Source of the DNA: Candidatus Helarchaeota archaeon
Lineage (GTDB): Archaea > Asgardarchaeota > Lokiarchaeia > Helarchaeales > RDOG01
Direction of reading: 5' to 3'
NCBI GenBank assembly: GCA_019058315.1
Contig: JAHPZH010000006.1
Coordinates: 1-64,000 of the forward strand
Length of the DNA: 64,000 nt
Shown: positions 44,596 through 53,274 of the stretch, piece by piece
Position numbering within the stretch: position 1 is the first letter of the stretch
Layout: each line of letters begins with the position of its first letter
Notes under the pieces: model-generated
The model's database searches: none
The model's input: the letters and a program-made list of their open reading frames with translations, nothing else
What the model was told of the DNA's origin: nothing
Program-made: the position numbers and the translations under genes

Positions 44596-44862
44596 TTATT
44601 GAATTATTTTATAATAGATTAGAGGTCGACCTCGCTTTTTAGTTGAAACTGGAAATTTTTCGATTTTGTTATCACGAACAAATTCGATAATATAATCATA
44701 TAACGTCGTTCGTGGTATGTTTGTTAATTTACTTAATTCTCCTCTTGTAATAGGCCCCTTATCTCTAATTAGTTGATATAGAAAATTTTCTAATTTTACG
44801 TCAGAATCTAATATCCATCGTCCCCTAACCTTTTTGGGTATAGTTTCATCGAATGAACTCAT
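44596..44862 (-). CDS. Small winged-helix transcription regulator
   Basis: An 88-residue protein composed of one winged helix: helices LENFLYQLIRDKGPITRGEL and NIPRTTLYDYIIEFVRDNKI, then a basic wing STKKRGRPLIYYKI. Its size and layout fit a DNA-binding repressor. A 519-bp upstream region rich in TTCAC/GTGAA repeats may contain its binding sites. It converges on the MglA-like GTPase with 40 bp between stops. Confidence 0.7.
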   Translation of the reverse strand: MSSFDETIPKKVRGRWILDSDVKLENFLYQLIRDKGPITRGELSKLTNIPRTTLYDYIIEFVRDNKIEKFPVSTKKRGRPLIYYKIIQ

Positions 44863-45080
44863 TTTGGTATCTCCTTTGTATTTAATTATAAATTTTTTTT
44901 GATAAAATTATCAATTTTTCTATATATAAATTTTTTGGGTTTAGAGCGAAAAATAAGGAAATTCTCATGATGATCAAATCATAAAAAATAGAATTTTTGG
45001 TTTGGATAAAATAGAGATTTGTATAAATAATTATTTGAAGAAATATTCATGAAATCGAAAATATAATACATATTAACAAT

Positions 45081-45375
45081 TTCACAAATTTACAAATTCA
45101 CTTTTTTGTGAATCACAAAAAATAAAGCCGACAAAAATCTTCTTTTTTAAAAAGAGACGAGTTTTCTTAATTTCTTATTCATTCACATGTTCACAAATTG
45201 TAAAGCTTGATCTAATAATTTTTAAAATTACAAGAAAATTTTCCACAAGAAATAAGGGGGTCCAATTTTACATATGTGAAATTATATTTTTTTAGATTTT
45301 AATTAAAAAACTCTTAATGTAGGCAAACATAAAAAATCTTATTCATTGTGAATAAGTTGAATATGTGAATGAATG
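45081..45375. repeat. Cluster of TTCAC/GTGAA repeats and palindromes
   Basis: Within the 519-bp gap 44863-45381, TTCACAAATT occurs at 45081 and 45190; ATTCAC and GTGAAT pair across 6 nt at 45096-45113; CTTATTCA and TGAATAAG pair at 45338-45356. TTCATTCACATG (about 45178) recurs inverted as ATGTGAATGAATG (about 45364). These look like sites for a DNA-binding protein, perhaps the 88-residue winged-helix protein whose gene lies downstream. A partial ORB-like sequence is included at 45241. The remainder of the gap is plain AT-rich DNA. Confidence 0.5.
45241..45261 (+). promoter_or_regulatory. Weak ORB-like sequence
   Basis: TTCCACAAGAAATAAGGGGG shares the TTCCA half, the AAA core and the G-string of the ORB-like sites at 40.1-40.8 kb, with about 15 of 21 positions equal to site B by eye. 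The second dyad half is lost. It could be a solitary Orc1/Cdc6 site or a chance match. Confidence 0.3.
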
Positions 45376-45381
45376 AAAATG

Positions 45382-47130
45382 TTAAGTTCTTCGCTTGAAC
45401 TTTTTTTCTAGAAAAGATTTACTGAATGAAATTATCGTAGGTCTGCCATGAGGACAAGAAAATGGATCATCACAATTCTTTAAATTATTAATTAATTGTT
45501 CTATCCTTTTTTGTGATAAATCCTGTCCCGCGCGTATAGAAGAATGGCATGCCATAGTCTTAAACATTAAATCTTGAATATGACTATGAAATTCTTCTTT
45601 ACCAATATTTAATTCATCTAAAAATTCGGTTATTACTTTTTGATTTAAAATTTTTCCAAAAACTACAGGAACACTTCGAATTATAAAGGTATTTCCCCCA
45701 AAATGCTTAATATCAAAACCGAAATTTGCTAATTTTTCTAAATTTTGAGAATTTTGTAAAAAAATAGTTTCTTTTTGAGGGATATCAAATGTTATAGGAT
45801 TTAGTAAAAGTTGTGATTTAGTAAATTTACCAGCATTTTTTACTATTTTTTCATATTGTATTCGTTCAGCAGCTGCGTGTTGATCTATAAGATATAAATT
45901 TTCATCATCTTGAGTCGCAATATAAGTATTATGAAATTGTCCTATTAAGTACATTGAAGGAAAATGAGTTTTTTTAGAAGGAATAAATGTTCGTGGTTTC
46001 GTTTTATCGATAATTTGATTACTTTGAACCAATGAGTCTAAAGTTTTAGCCTTTGGAAAGTATGACTTAGATTCAGCTAATTTTTTCTTTCGTACCTTTG
46101 GTGTTTTTAGAACAGGAATAATTTTAGATTTTTGTAATTTTTGAGATATTACATCATAGACCGATTGATAAATTAGATCCTCATTTAAAAATCGAATTTC
46201 TTTTTTTGTAGGATGAATATTAACATCTATTTTTTCAGGATTAATAAGAATCGAGAGAATTACAATTGGGTGGCGTTTTTTTGGAATTAAATTACCATAT
46301 GCATCTTCTAATGCTCTGCTAATTAAATTAGATCTTATATTTCGATTATTTACAAATATTGCTTGATAATCTCGATTAACTTTTGAAATTGTGGGTTTAC
46401 TAATAAAGCCGTAAATTTGAATTTCATTTTCAAATTTAATAGGAATCATTTCTTTAGCTATTTCTTTACCATAAATATAAGCGATATTTTCCAGATAAGA
46501 CAAATTAGTTATTTTTTCTGAACTTTTTGGTGAAAATAAAATATTTTTATTATTATGAAACAGATTAAATGAAATAGAAGGGAAAATCAAAGCATATTTA
46601 CTGATAACATCTGTAATACGGTTTAATTCAGTTTCAGTTGATTTTAAATATTTTCTCCTTGCGGGTAAATTAAAAAATAAATCTCTAACAGAAATACTTG
46701 TTCCTTTATTACATCCAATTTCACTTTTCTCTTCAATGGTTCCCGCTTTTATAATAATTTTTATTCCAACATCTTTATCTTTAGTTTTTGTAATAATTTC
46801 AAGTAAAGATACTGCAGCTATACTCGAAAGGGCTTCACCTCTAAAACCAAAAGTTTTTAATGATTTCAAATCAGAAATGGCTTCAATTTTACTAGTAGCG
46901 TATCTTTCAACTGATAAAACAGCATCATCTCTAGACATTCCTTCCCCATCATCAGTAACCTCAATTAATTTTTTTCCTCCTTCATTTATTTTAACTATAA
47001 TGGATAAAGCACCTGCATCAATTGAGTTTTCAATTAATTCTTTAACTACAGATGCAGGGCGTTCAATAACTTCTCCTGCAGCAATTTTATTTCTTAAATT
47101 TTCATCTAAGACGTGAATTTTCGTTCCCAT
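45382..47130 (-). CDS. mutL: DNA mismatch repair protein MutL
   Basis: A GHKL ATPase that links MutS mismatch recognition to strand removal. N-terminal motifs are IAAGEVIERPASVVKELIEN, IDAGALSIIVKINEGG, VTDDGEGMS, ATSKI and TFGFRGEALSSIAAVS. The C-terminal endonuclease motif is intact (DQHAAAERIQYE, matching DQHA-x2-E-x4-E), with CHSSIRAG and the final CPHGRP. It is therefore predicted to be a nicking MutL. The ATG at 47128-47130 gives a normal N-terminus (MGTKIHVLDENLRNKIAAGE); a TTG six codons upstream is less likely. It follows mutS by about 30 bp in an operon. MutS-MutL is uncommon in archaea, and bacterial transfer is likely. Confidence 0.95.
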   Translation of the reverse strand: MGTKIHVLDENLRNKIAAGEVIERPASVVKELIENSIDAGALSIIVKINEGGKKLIEVTDDGEGMSRDDAVLSVERYATSKIEAISDLKSLKTFGFRGEALSSIAAVSLLEIITKTKDKDVGIKIIIKAGTIEEKSEIGCNKGTSISVRDLFFNLPARRKYLKSTETELNRITDVISKYALIFPSISFNLFHNNKNILFSPKSSEKITNLSYLENIAYIYGKEIAKEMIPIKFENEIQIYGFISKPTISKVNRDYQAIFVNNRNIRSNLISRALEDAYGNLIPKKRHPIVILSILINPEKIDVNIHPTKKEIRFLNEDLIYQSVYDVISQKLQKSKIIPVLKTPKVRKKKLAESKSYFPKAKTLDSLVQSNQIIDKTKPRTFIPSKKTHFPSMYLIGQFHNTYIATQDDENLYLIDQHAAAERIQYEKIVKNAGKFTKSQLLLNPITFDIPQKETIFLQNSQNLEKLANFGFDIKHFGGNTFIIRSVPVVFGKILNQKVITEFLDELNIGKEEFHSHIQDLMFKTMACHSSIRAGQDLSQKRIEQLINNLKNCDDPFSCPHGRPTIISFSKSFLEKKFKRRT

Positions 47131-47160
47131 AATAGTACCTAACTCCAATTACAATCCATT

Positions 47161-49671
47161 TTATTCAAATAATTTTTTTTGAATTTGCTTTTTTTTGGAA
47201 ATTTTGTTTTTATTGGATATTTGAGAAACTTTAGGCATAGATTTTAAATGAACTGGATCTTCATCTTCTAATTTATTCAAAATTTTTTTGGCTCGAATAA
47301 TAATTTCATCTGGGAGTCCCGCTAATCTCGCAACCTGAATTCCAAAACTTCTATCTGAACCGCCTCTAACGATTTTTCTTAAAAATATTATGTGATCTCC
47401 ATGTTCTTTTATTGATATATGATAATTTACTACACGGGACATATAATTCTCTAATTCACATAGTTGGTGATAATGGGTAGCAAATAATGTTTTACATTTT
47501 AAATTATCATGAATGTATTCTACAACAGCCCAAGCAATACTTAAACCATCAAAAGTTGCAGTGCCTCTTCCGAGTTCATCTAAAATTACAAGACTTTTAT
47601 TAGTAGCGTTGTTTAAAATGTTCGCTGTTTCATTCATTTCAACCATAAAAGTACTTCTCATCTTAGTAATTTCATCAAATGCTCCAATTCTAGAAAAAAT
47701 GCGATCCACTACGCAAATTTTTCCAGATGATGCAGGAATAAAACATCCAATTTGTGCCATTATTAGGGTTAAAGCTACTTGTCGAATATAAGTACTTTTA
47801 CCAGCCATGTTTGGACCAGTTAAAATAATAATACAATTTTCATTATCTAAATAAATATCATTAGGAATGAATTGTTCATGTTCTAATAATTGTTCCACGA
47901 CTGGATGTCTTCCGTTTTTGATATCAATTACTGAATCATCAGAAATTATAGGTTTAATATAATTAAATTTTTTACTTATTTCAGCGAAAGTGCTAATTAA
48001 ATCCAAAAATGCAATATTTTTAGCTAATTCTTGAATCTTTTGGGTTTTTCCCATAATCTCATTTCGAATTTCTTGAAAAAGTTCATATTCAATATTTTTT
48101 ATCTTATCATCAGCTGATAGAATTTCAAGCTCCAATTCTTTTAATTCTGGGATTATGAATCGTTCAACATTTTTTAAAGTCTGTTTTCTAACATATCGTT
48201 TCGGGACCGAACTAAGGTTTGATTTTGTTATTTCAACATAGTAACCAATAATTTTGTTATATTTGATTCTTAAATTCTTTATTCCCGTATTATTTTTTTC
48301 CTTATTTTCAAATTCTAAAATTAAATTTTTACTATTTTTAGCCGTTGTCCTTAATTTATCCAACTCAGCATTATAACCTGATTTAATAAAACCTCCCTCT
48401 TTAATAGATGCAGGAGGATCATCCTTAATTGAGATTTCTATTAAATGGATAATTTCTGGAAATGATTGAAGATTAATTATGATATCTCCAATAAGAGGAG
48501 TGTCTTTTATATTTAATTCTTTTAATAGAGGGATAAGTTCTAAAGAATTTTTTAAAATAATTAAATCTCGTGCATTAGCACTGCCATAATTTATTTTAGT
48601 TATTAATCTCTCGATATCTTGAAATTTCTGTAATAATTCCCTTAAGTCATTGCGTATAAATAAAGATTTATATAACTCATCAACGTAATTTAAACGTTTA
48701 TTAATTTCTGGGATTTTTAAAAGTGGTTGTTGAAGCCAACGACGTAATAATCTTCCGCCGATACTTGTGACAGTCTGATCTAAAATTTCTATTAAAGTAC
48801 CTTTACGAGAACCATCATTGATATTTTGAAATATTTCCAAATTTTTCAAAGTGGATAAATCAAGAATCATATGATCAGAAGATTTATGTAATGATAATTT
48901 TCGTATATTAGAAATTTGAGCTTTTTGAGTTTCTTTTAAATATTCAAGGGCAGAACCAGCAGCAATAATAGCTTCTTTTAAATTTTCAATCCCAAAACTT
49001 TCTAAAGATAAAATTTTAAAGTGTTTCGTTAACCCGTCATAAGCATTTTGGTAATAATAATGATAATTTTCAAAAGGACTAATATGTAAATCACGAAATT
49101 CCGATTTAATCTTTTTTAAAAACTCATTATTTTCAAATAAAGTGAAAGGAAGGATACATTCAGAGGGATTAAATTGTGAAATTAAATTTAAAATGGTAGC
49201 CTCAGTCTCCTCTACTTTTTTTTCAACAATTTCACTAACAATAAATTCACCTGTAGAAATGTCAACAAAAGCAAGTCCAAATTTAGGACCTTCTTTAACT
49301 AGGCTCATCAAATAATTATTCACTTTATGGTTTAATAGAAAATCCTCAGTGATTGTTCCGGGCGTAACAATCCGTATCACATCTCTTTTTACTAATTTTC
49401 CTGGAACTGGATCTTCTAATTGTTCACAAATTGCTACTTTATAGCCATTTTTAACTAATGTCGGTAAATATTTATTTAATGTATGATAAGGGATTCCTGC
49501 TAATGGATTTCCTCCTCTCCGAGTTAAAACAATCCCTAATTCTTTTGAAAGAACTTCTGCATCTTGATCAAAGCTTTCATAAAAATCTCCTAATCGAAAT
49601 AATAATATACAGTTTTTATATTTCTTCTTTAATTGATAATATTGCTCCATCATGGGTGTTTTTTTTACCAT
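47161..49671 (-). CDS. mutS: DNA mismatch repair protein MutS
   Basis: An 836-residue mismatch-binding ATPase. The N-terminal domain has the mismatch-contacting Phe-x-Glu in LFRLGDFYESFDQDAE near residue 30. Core and clamp domains follow. The C-terminal ATPase has Walker A TGPNMAGKSTYIRQVALTLI near 617, Walker B LVILDELGRGTATFDGLS near 695 and LFATHYHQLCELE near 730. The end is basic. It is full length and MutS1-like rather than MutS2-like (no Smr domain). mutL follows immediately. Confidence 0.96.
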   Translation of the reverse strand: MVKKTPMMEQYYQLKKKYKNCILLFRLGDFYESFDQDAEVLSKELGIVLTRRGGNPLAGIPYHTLNKYLPTLVKNGYKVAICEQLEDPVPGKLVKRDVIRIVTPGTITEDFLLNHKVNNYLMSLVKEGPKFGLAFVDISTGEFIVSEIVEKKVEETEATILNLISQFNPSECILPFTLFENNEFLKKIKSEFRDLHISPFENYHYYYQNAYDGLTKHFKILSLESFGIENLKEAIIAAGSALEYLKETQKAQISNIRKLSLHKSSDHMILDLSTLKNLEIFQNINDGSRKGTLIEILDQTVTSIGGRLLRRWLQQPLLKIPEINKRLNYVDELYKSLFIRNDLRELLQKFQDIERLITKINYGSANARDLIILKNSLELIPLLKELNIKDTPLIGDIIINLQSFPEIIHLIEISIKDDPPASIKEGGFIKSGYNAELDKLRTTAKNSKNLILEFENKEKNNTGIKNLRIKYNKIIGYYVEITKSNLSSVPKRYVRKQTLKNVERFIIPELKELELEILSADDKIKNIEYELFQEIRNEIMGKTQKIQELAKNIAFLDLISTFAEISKKFNYIKPIISDDSVIDIKNGRHPVVEQLLEHEQFIPNDIYLDNENCIIILTGPNMAGKSTYIRQVALTLIMAQIGCFIPASSGKICVVDRIFSRIGAFDEITKMRSTFMVEMNETANILNNATNKSLVILDELGRGTATFDGLSIAWAVVEYIHDNLKCKTLFATHYHQLCELENYMSRVVNYHISIKEHGDHIIFLRKIVRGGSDRSFGIQVARLAGLPDEIIIRAKKILNKLEDEDPVHLKSMPKVSQISNKNKISKKKQIQKKLFE

Positions 49672-49756
49672 TTGATAGTAGCCTTCTCTCCAATTGACTA
49701 TTATAATTTATATTCTTTTTTACACTTTTTAACCCCTATCATAAAAAAGTCTTAGA

Positions 49757-49868
49757 TGGTGCGGGAGCTGGGAATTTCAGGAATATTAATATATCCCATT
49801 TGAACCCAGGAAGGCCTTCGCACATAGGGACCTGAACCCTACTCCTTTGACCACTTGGATACTCCCGC
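49757..49868 (-). tRNA. tRNA-Leu(CAG) with a 25-nt intron in the T-loop and encoded CCA
   Basis: On the minus strand the acceptor pairs GCGGGAG (49868-49862) with CTCCCGC (49767-49761), followed by A73 (49760) and encoded CCA (49759-49757). The anticodon stem TAGGG/CCCTA holds loop TTCAGGT, anticodon CAG, uninterrupted. A long variable arm contains GAAGGCCTTC. The T-stem CTGGG/CCCAG is split by a 25-nt intron (49798-49774) placed after A59: removing it gives the normal T-loop TTCAAAT. The bulge-helix-bulge is complete: exon TTCA pairs with intron TGAA, flanked by 3-nt bulges AAT and ATT, with an intron hairpin stem GGGATAT/ATATTCC. The gene starts 6 bp after the AU-1-like stop and lies downstream of it on the same strand. 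Confidence 0.92.
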
Positions 49869-49874
49869 TGATTT

Positions 49875-51344
49875 TTAATTATTCTCAATGGTCTTTTTCA
49901 AATCAAATAATTTTTCAAATGCGAGATCTTTTAATTTCTTGCTTATATATTTTTCTTCATATACTCTATCAAGTTTTTCTTCATCTAAAATTTGTATTTC
50001 ACCATCTATTCTTTTTACTAAATCAATTTCTAAATCTACATATTGTATTCTGAAGGGATTAATATATAATTCAATAGGTGTATTAATATTCCAATAATTT
50101 CCTTTGCTTTTATGGTCTTTAGAAAAATATTCAGTTCTTATGAACCAATCACCAAAATTACAATCAAGTATGGCATAATCACCTTCTTCTTTAATTGCTC
50201 CAATTCCATTATAATAAGATCTTATTCTTCCTCTTAATTCACGTCTTAATTTAATTTTTCCATTATTTTTATTAAAAGAAATTACAGAACCCGGAGAAAG
50301 AAAAAAAATCCTACCATCTATCTTTACATGGTAAATGTTTACAATATCATTTTCATTAGGAAAAAATTGTTTGAAATAATTTTGAGTTTCTTGGATTATT
50401 TCATTCTTATTTTGAGGAATTTTATGAATTAATTCTTCAGCAAAATTTATAAGAAATGAAAAATTTTCTCCGAATATCTTATAATAATGATGATTTGGTA
50501 TTGTAGAAATATTTTCTATCTCACTTCTAATATTATCCAATTCAGATTTTGCAATTGAGGGAAATTCGGCATTAAAAGTTGGAATTCCTTCATAAATTAC
50601 ACCAGGTGCTTCTAATTCTCTGAATTTCTTTATAATTTGGTTTGAAGTATCTGTTAATCTATCTATTTCTTCTATTAAAATATTATCGTCTTCTTGAATC
50701 GTTTCAGCTGCGTTAGTTCTCCATAAAATACCCCAAGTTCGAGGTTTCAAAGAACCGGCTAATTTCATTAAATTTTGTCTTATTTCTTGATCATATATTT
50801 TTTTACTAATTTTATTTGGACTATTTCGAATTAATATTGCGTTAATCCCAGGGATAGTAATATTAGTTGTTAAAATTGCCTTCCTTTTTCCTATACTTGG
50901 TTGTTGAACTTTGGTCATTATAAATTTTCCAATAGGAATTATTTTATTTTCTATAATACCTTTAAATTTTCCAAAATCTAATATTGATGATTGATTATAT
51001 TTATTTATACCAATTACTTTTCCCTTTAATATAGTATCTTTACCTGAAATTGACTTTCGTATTATAACATCCAAAAAATGCTCTTGTAATATTTCAATAA
51101 ATTCATCAATAGCTTCTTTTTTTCCCCAACATAAGATTCCTTGTCTATTCCAAGTATTTTGAATGCTTAAATCGGGCTCTTCAGGAATTATGTTTAAAGA
51201 TAATCTTTCTCTTATTAAATCCGAACTTTGAGTCACTTTAAAATTTTTATCTAGTAAAAATTTAGTTAATGCCGTTGAGTATATACCTCTACAACGAATT
51301 GAAAATTTAGGCTCAGAATCAGTTTCTGGTTCAGAATCAGACAA
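49875..51344 (-). CDS. AU-1/RNase E-G-like RNA-binding protein with DUF402 domain
   Basis: A 489-residue protein of the archaeal FAU-1 type, which binds AU-rich RNA and has been linked to rRNA precursor processing. After a short acidic N-terminus, CRGIYSTALTKFLLDKNFKV matches the family start. An S1-like segment is followed by the RNase E/G-like central region containing GINAILIRNSPNKISKKI and RTWGILWRTNAAE. The C-terminal DUF402 region includes GDYAILDCNFGDWFIRTEYF and YVDLEIDLVKRIDGEIQILD. The tRNA-Leu gene starts 6 bp downstream and may share its transcript. Confidence 0.85.
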   Translation of the reverse strand: MSDSEPETDSEPKFSIRCRGIYSTALTKFLLDKNFKVTQSSDLIRERLSLNIIPEEPDLSIQNTWNRQGILCWGKKEAIDEFIEILQEHFLDVIIRKSISGKDTILKGKVIGINKYNQSSILDFGKFKGIIENKIIPIGKFIMTKVQQPSIGKRKAILTTNITIPGINAILIRNSPNKISKKIYDQEIRQNLMKLAGSLKPRTWGILWRTNAAETIQEDDNILIEEIDRLTDTSNQIIKKFRELEAPGVIYEGIPTFNAEFPSIAKSELDNIRSEIENISTIPNHHYYKIFGENFSFLINFAEELIHKIPQNKNEIIQETQNYFKQFFPNENDIVNIYHVKIDGRIFFLSPGSVISFNKNNGKIKLRRELRGRIRSYYNGIGAIKEEGDYAILDCNFGDWFIRTEYFSKDHKSKGNYWNINTPIELYINPFRIQYVDLEIDLVKRIDGEIQILDEEKLDRVYEEKYISKKLKDLAFEKLFDLKKTIENN

Positions 51345-51395
51345 TTTGATACCTCAAATTTATATTATAATAATTAAAGAATGAAATTAATTTCT

Positions 51396-52235
51396 TTATA
51401 ATTCAAAGGTCTTTTTTGCAAGTTCTGTAAATGCACTATTTACATTTTCTCCCGTTTTTGCAGACGTTTTATAAAATAAAGCATGAACCTTGGAAAATAA
51501 TTTTTTAATATCATTTTGGGAGACTTCATGTTTTTCGAGATCTATTTTATTACCAAAAATCGCCAAAGGGATTTTACCAGTCCATTTTATAATATCTTCC
51601 TTCCATTTTTTTATAGATTTAAATGTAACTTTTCTAGTAATATCAAATACTATTATAGCACAATTTGCACCTTGATAATAAAAATTTCTGATATCATGGA
51701 ATTGCTCATGACCTCCAATATCCCAGACAGTCATAGCTACATGCATTCCTGGGAGTTTTACAATCTTAAGGTTGAAGTCAGCTCCTAATGTGGGGGAATA
51801 CGAGTCATCAAATTTATTTTCTGCGAATCTTCTAATTAAAGAGCTTTTACCAACTGCAGGATCACCAACAACAACAACTTTTAAGGAATATTTTCCCTCA
51901 GTTACTTCTTCTTTTTCTTCGACTTTTTTTTCACGTTCAGGTATCGATAGATGACGCATCTTTTTAGGAATTTTTAATTCATCATATAATTTTTTAGCAA
52001 TCTCAAAATGTTTGTTTGCTTCATCTTGCCTGCCAATAGGCCAATAAGTATTTCCAATTTCAATTTCTACATTGGCTCTTTCTTTAGTCATTCCGAGTTT
52101 TGTATAAATTTCAACTACACTTTCCCAACACTTTACTGCCTCAGAAAAAAAACCATCATCTCGTGCTTTTAATCCTTTTTGAATTAAATTTTCTGCTTTT
52201 TCTTTATCTATCGAATTATCTTTCAATTTAAACAC
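51396..52235 (-). CDS. TPR-like domain fused to a Rab-like small GTPase
   Basis: A 279-residue fusion. Residues 5-90 form helical TPR-like pairs (AENLIQKGLKARDDGFFSEA; NVEIEIGNTYWPIGRQDEAN). The G domain has G1 GDPAVGKSSLIRRFAENKF near 122, switch I YSPTLGADFNLKIV, G3 VWDIGGHEQFHDIRNFYYQG near 170, G4 FGNKIDLEKH near 231 and G5 FYKTSAKTGENVNSAF near 255. In G3 the usual AGQE reads GGHE, replacing the catalytic Gln with His. There is no C-terminal cysteine for lipidation. The architecture, with a helical repeat in front of a Rab-like G domain, suggests partner recruitment built into the GTPase. Confidence 0.9.
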   Translation of the reverse strand: MFKLKDNSIDKEKAENLIQKGLKARDDGFFSEAVKCWESVVEIYTKLGMTKERANVEIEIGNTYWPIGRQDEANKHFEIAKKLYDELKIPKKMRHLSIPEREKKVEEKEEVTEGKYSLKVVVVGDPAVGKSSLIRRFAENKFDDSYSPTLGADFNLKIVKLPGMHVAMTVWDIGGHEQFHDIRNFYYQGANCAIIVFDITRKVTFKSIKKWKEDIIKWTGKIPLAIFGNKIDLEKHEVSQNDIKKLFSKVHALFYKTSAKTGENVNSAFTELAKKTFEL

Positions 52236-52411
52236 TCATAAAGATATTAATATTTTAATTCTATGTAACTTAATTTTTTAATATAAAATAATTAAGTTTT
52301 TCACTTAAAATTTAGGAAAAATCAAAAAATAACTTAAAGGCGAGAGAAAAAATTAGTTAAAATTAATTAATGATTGGATATAGTTTTTTTTTTAATTTTG
52401 AGGTTAATATA

Positions 52412-52747
52412 ATGATGATAAGGAATAATAAAAAGAGTGAAATGGTAGAAACTGATTTATATGAATTAAATTTACCAGGACAATTCATATTAAAAGAAGT
52501 AGTGGATAAAGATTCAAAACGCATAGGGGTTGTAAGAAATATTCGGTTAAAATTTCCTCAAAAAGTGGAATTAATTGTTAAAGGCATTGATATCGAGGTT
52601 CCAATAGATTTTAAAAATATTCAAAAAGTTGGTACAATTATTCAATTAAAAACAAAGATTAAAATTGCCGAAGAATGCGATGTTTCTGAAGTAGTTAGAT
52701 TAAGAAAAGAAATTGAACAAGAAATAAGTGAAATTTATACTGGTTAA
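52412..52747 (+). CDS. PRC-barrel-like small protein
   Basis: The best start is ATG 52412, preceded by GAGGT at about 8 bp; an upstream ATG at 52370 would add a Phe-rich stretch that looks untranslated. The protein of about 111 residues has a beta-barrel-like pattern: QFILKEVVDKDSKRIGVVRN followed by IRLKFPQKVELIVKGIDIEV and DFKNIQKVGTIIQLK, resembling PRC-barrel domains, then a helical acidic end. In archaea such domains occur in RNA metabolism and division proteins. No specific role can be given. Confidence 0.55.
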   Translation: MMIRNNKKSEMVETDLYELNLPGQFILKEVVDKDSKRIGVVRNIRLKFPQKVELIVKGIDIEVPIDFKNIQKVGTIIQLKTKIKIAEECDVSEVVRLRKEIEQEISEIYTG

Positions 52748-52780
52748 AAATAAATAAATTAGTAAAATTCTTTTAATATT

Positions 52781-53155
52781 CTAACCATTATAACCAGTAG
52801 ATTTGGAAATCCTTTTAATTCGTTCAATAGACTCTAAATAAGCTATTAATAATCGAAGATAAGAATTTAGGTTATCAATATCTTTTTCTTTCTCAATTAT
52901 TTTGGTTAATTCTTCAATTTTGCTATTAATCACTTCATTTAATTTGGCTAGCATAGATTCTTGTATGATAGATATAGCTTCTTTGTCATCTGTGATTTTA
53001 ATAACTTGTTTATTACAAGATGGGCAGAATAATAAATCATTTTTTAAAAATAATGGCGAATTACATGATGGACAAATGTCAGAGGTCATGGTATAACCTT
53101 GTTTCAACATTTCTGCCATCTTTTTAATTTTGTCATCTTCTTTTTTATCTTCCAA
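52781..53155 (-). CDS. Sjogren's syndrome/scleroderma autoantigen 1 (p27)-like zinc protein
   Basis: A 124-residue protein of the archaeal UPF0148/autoantigen p27 family. The N-terminal helix KKMAEMLKQGYTMTSDICPS precedes a zinc ribbon with CPSC pairs near residues 28 and 43 (CPSCNSPLFLKND, FCPSCNKQVI). The C-terminal half is a coiled-coil helix. The biochemical function of the family is not established. It converges on the PRC-barrel-like gene with 33 bp between. Confidence 0.85.
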   Translation of the reverse strand: MEDKKEDDKIKKMAEMLKQGYTMTSDICPSCNSPLFLKNDLLFCPSCNKQVIKITDDKEAISIIQESMLAKLNEVINSKIEELTKIIEKEKDIDNLNSYLRLLIAYLESIERIKRISKSTGYNG

Positions 53156-53274
53156 AACAAATTCTCCAATTAATTTATGTAAATTTGATTTTTTCTAATA
53201 TTTAATAAACAAATAATTCATTATCAAATTAATATGTAATTTACAGAATTTTATTATATCTGATTAGAAAGTAT

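Noticed and set aside
44863..45381. Possible second full replication origin
   Set aside because: Only one degraded ORB-like box is present; the TTCAC repeats are different and fit a regulator site better.
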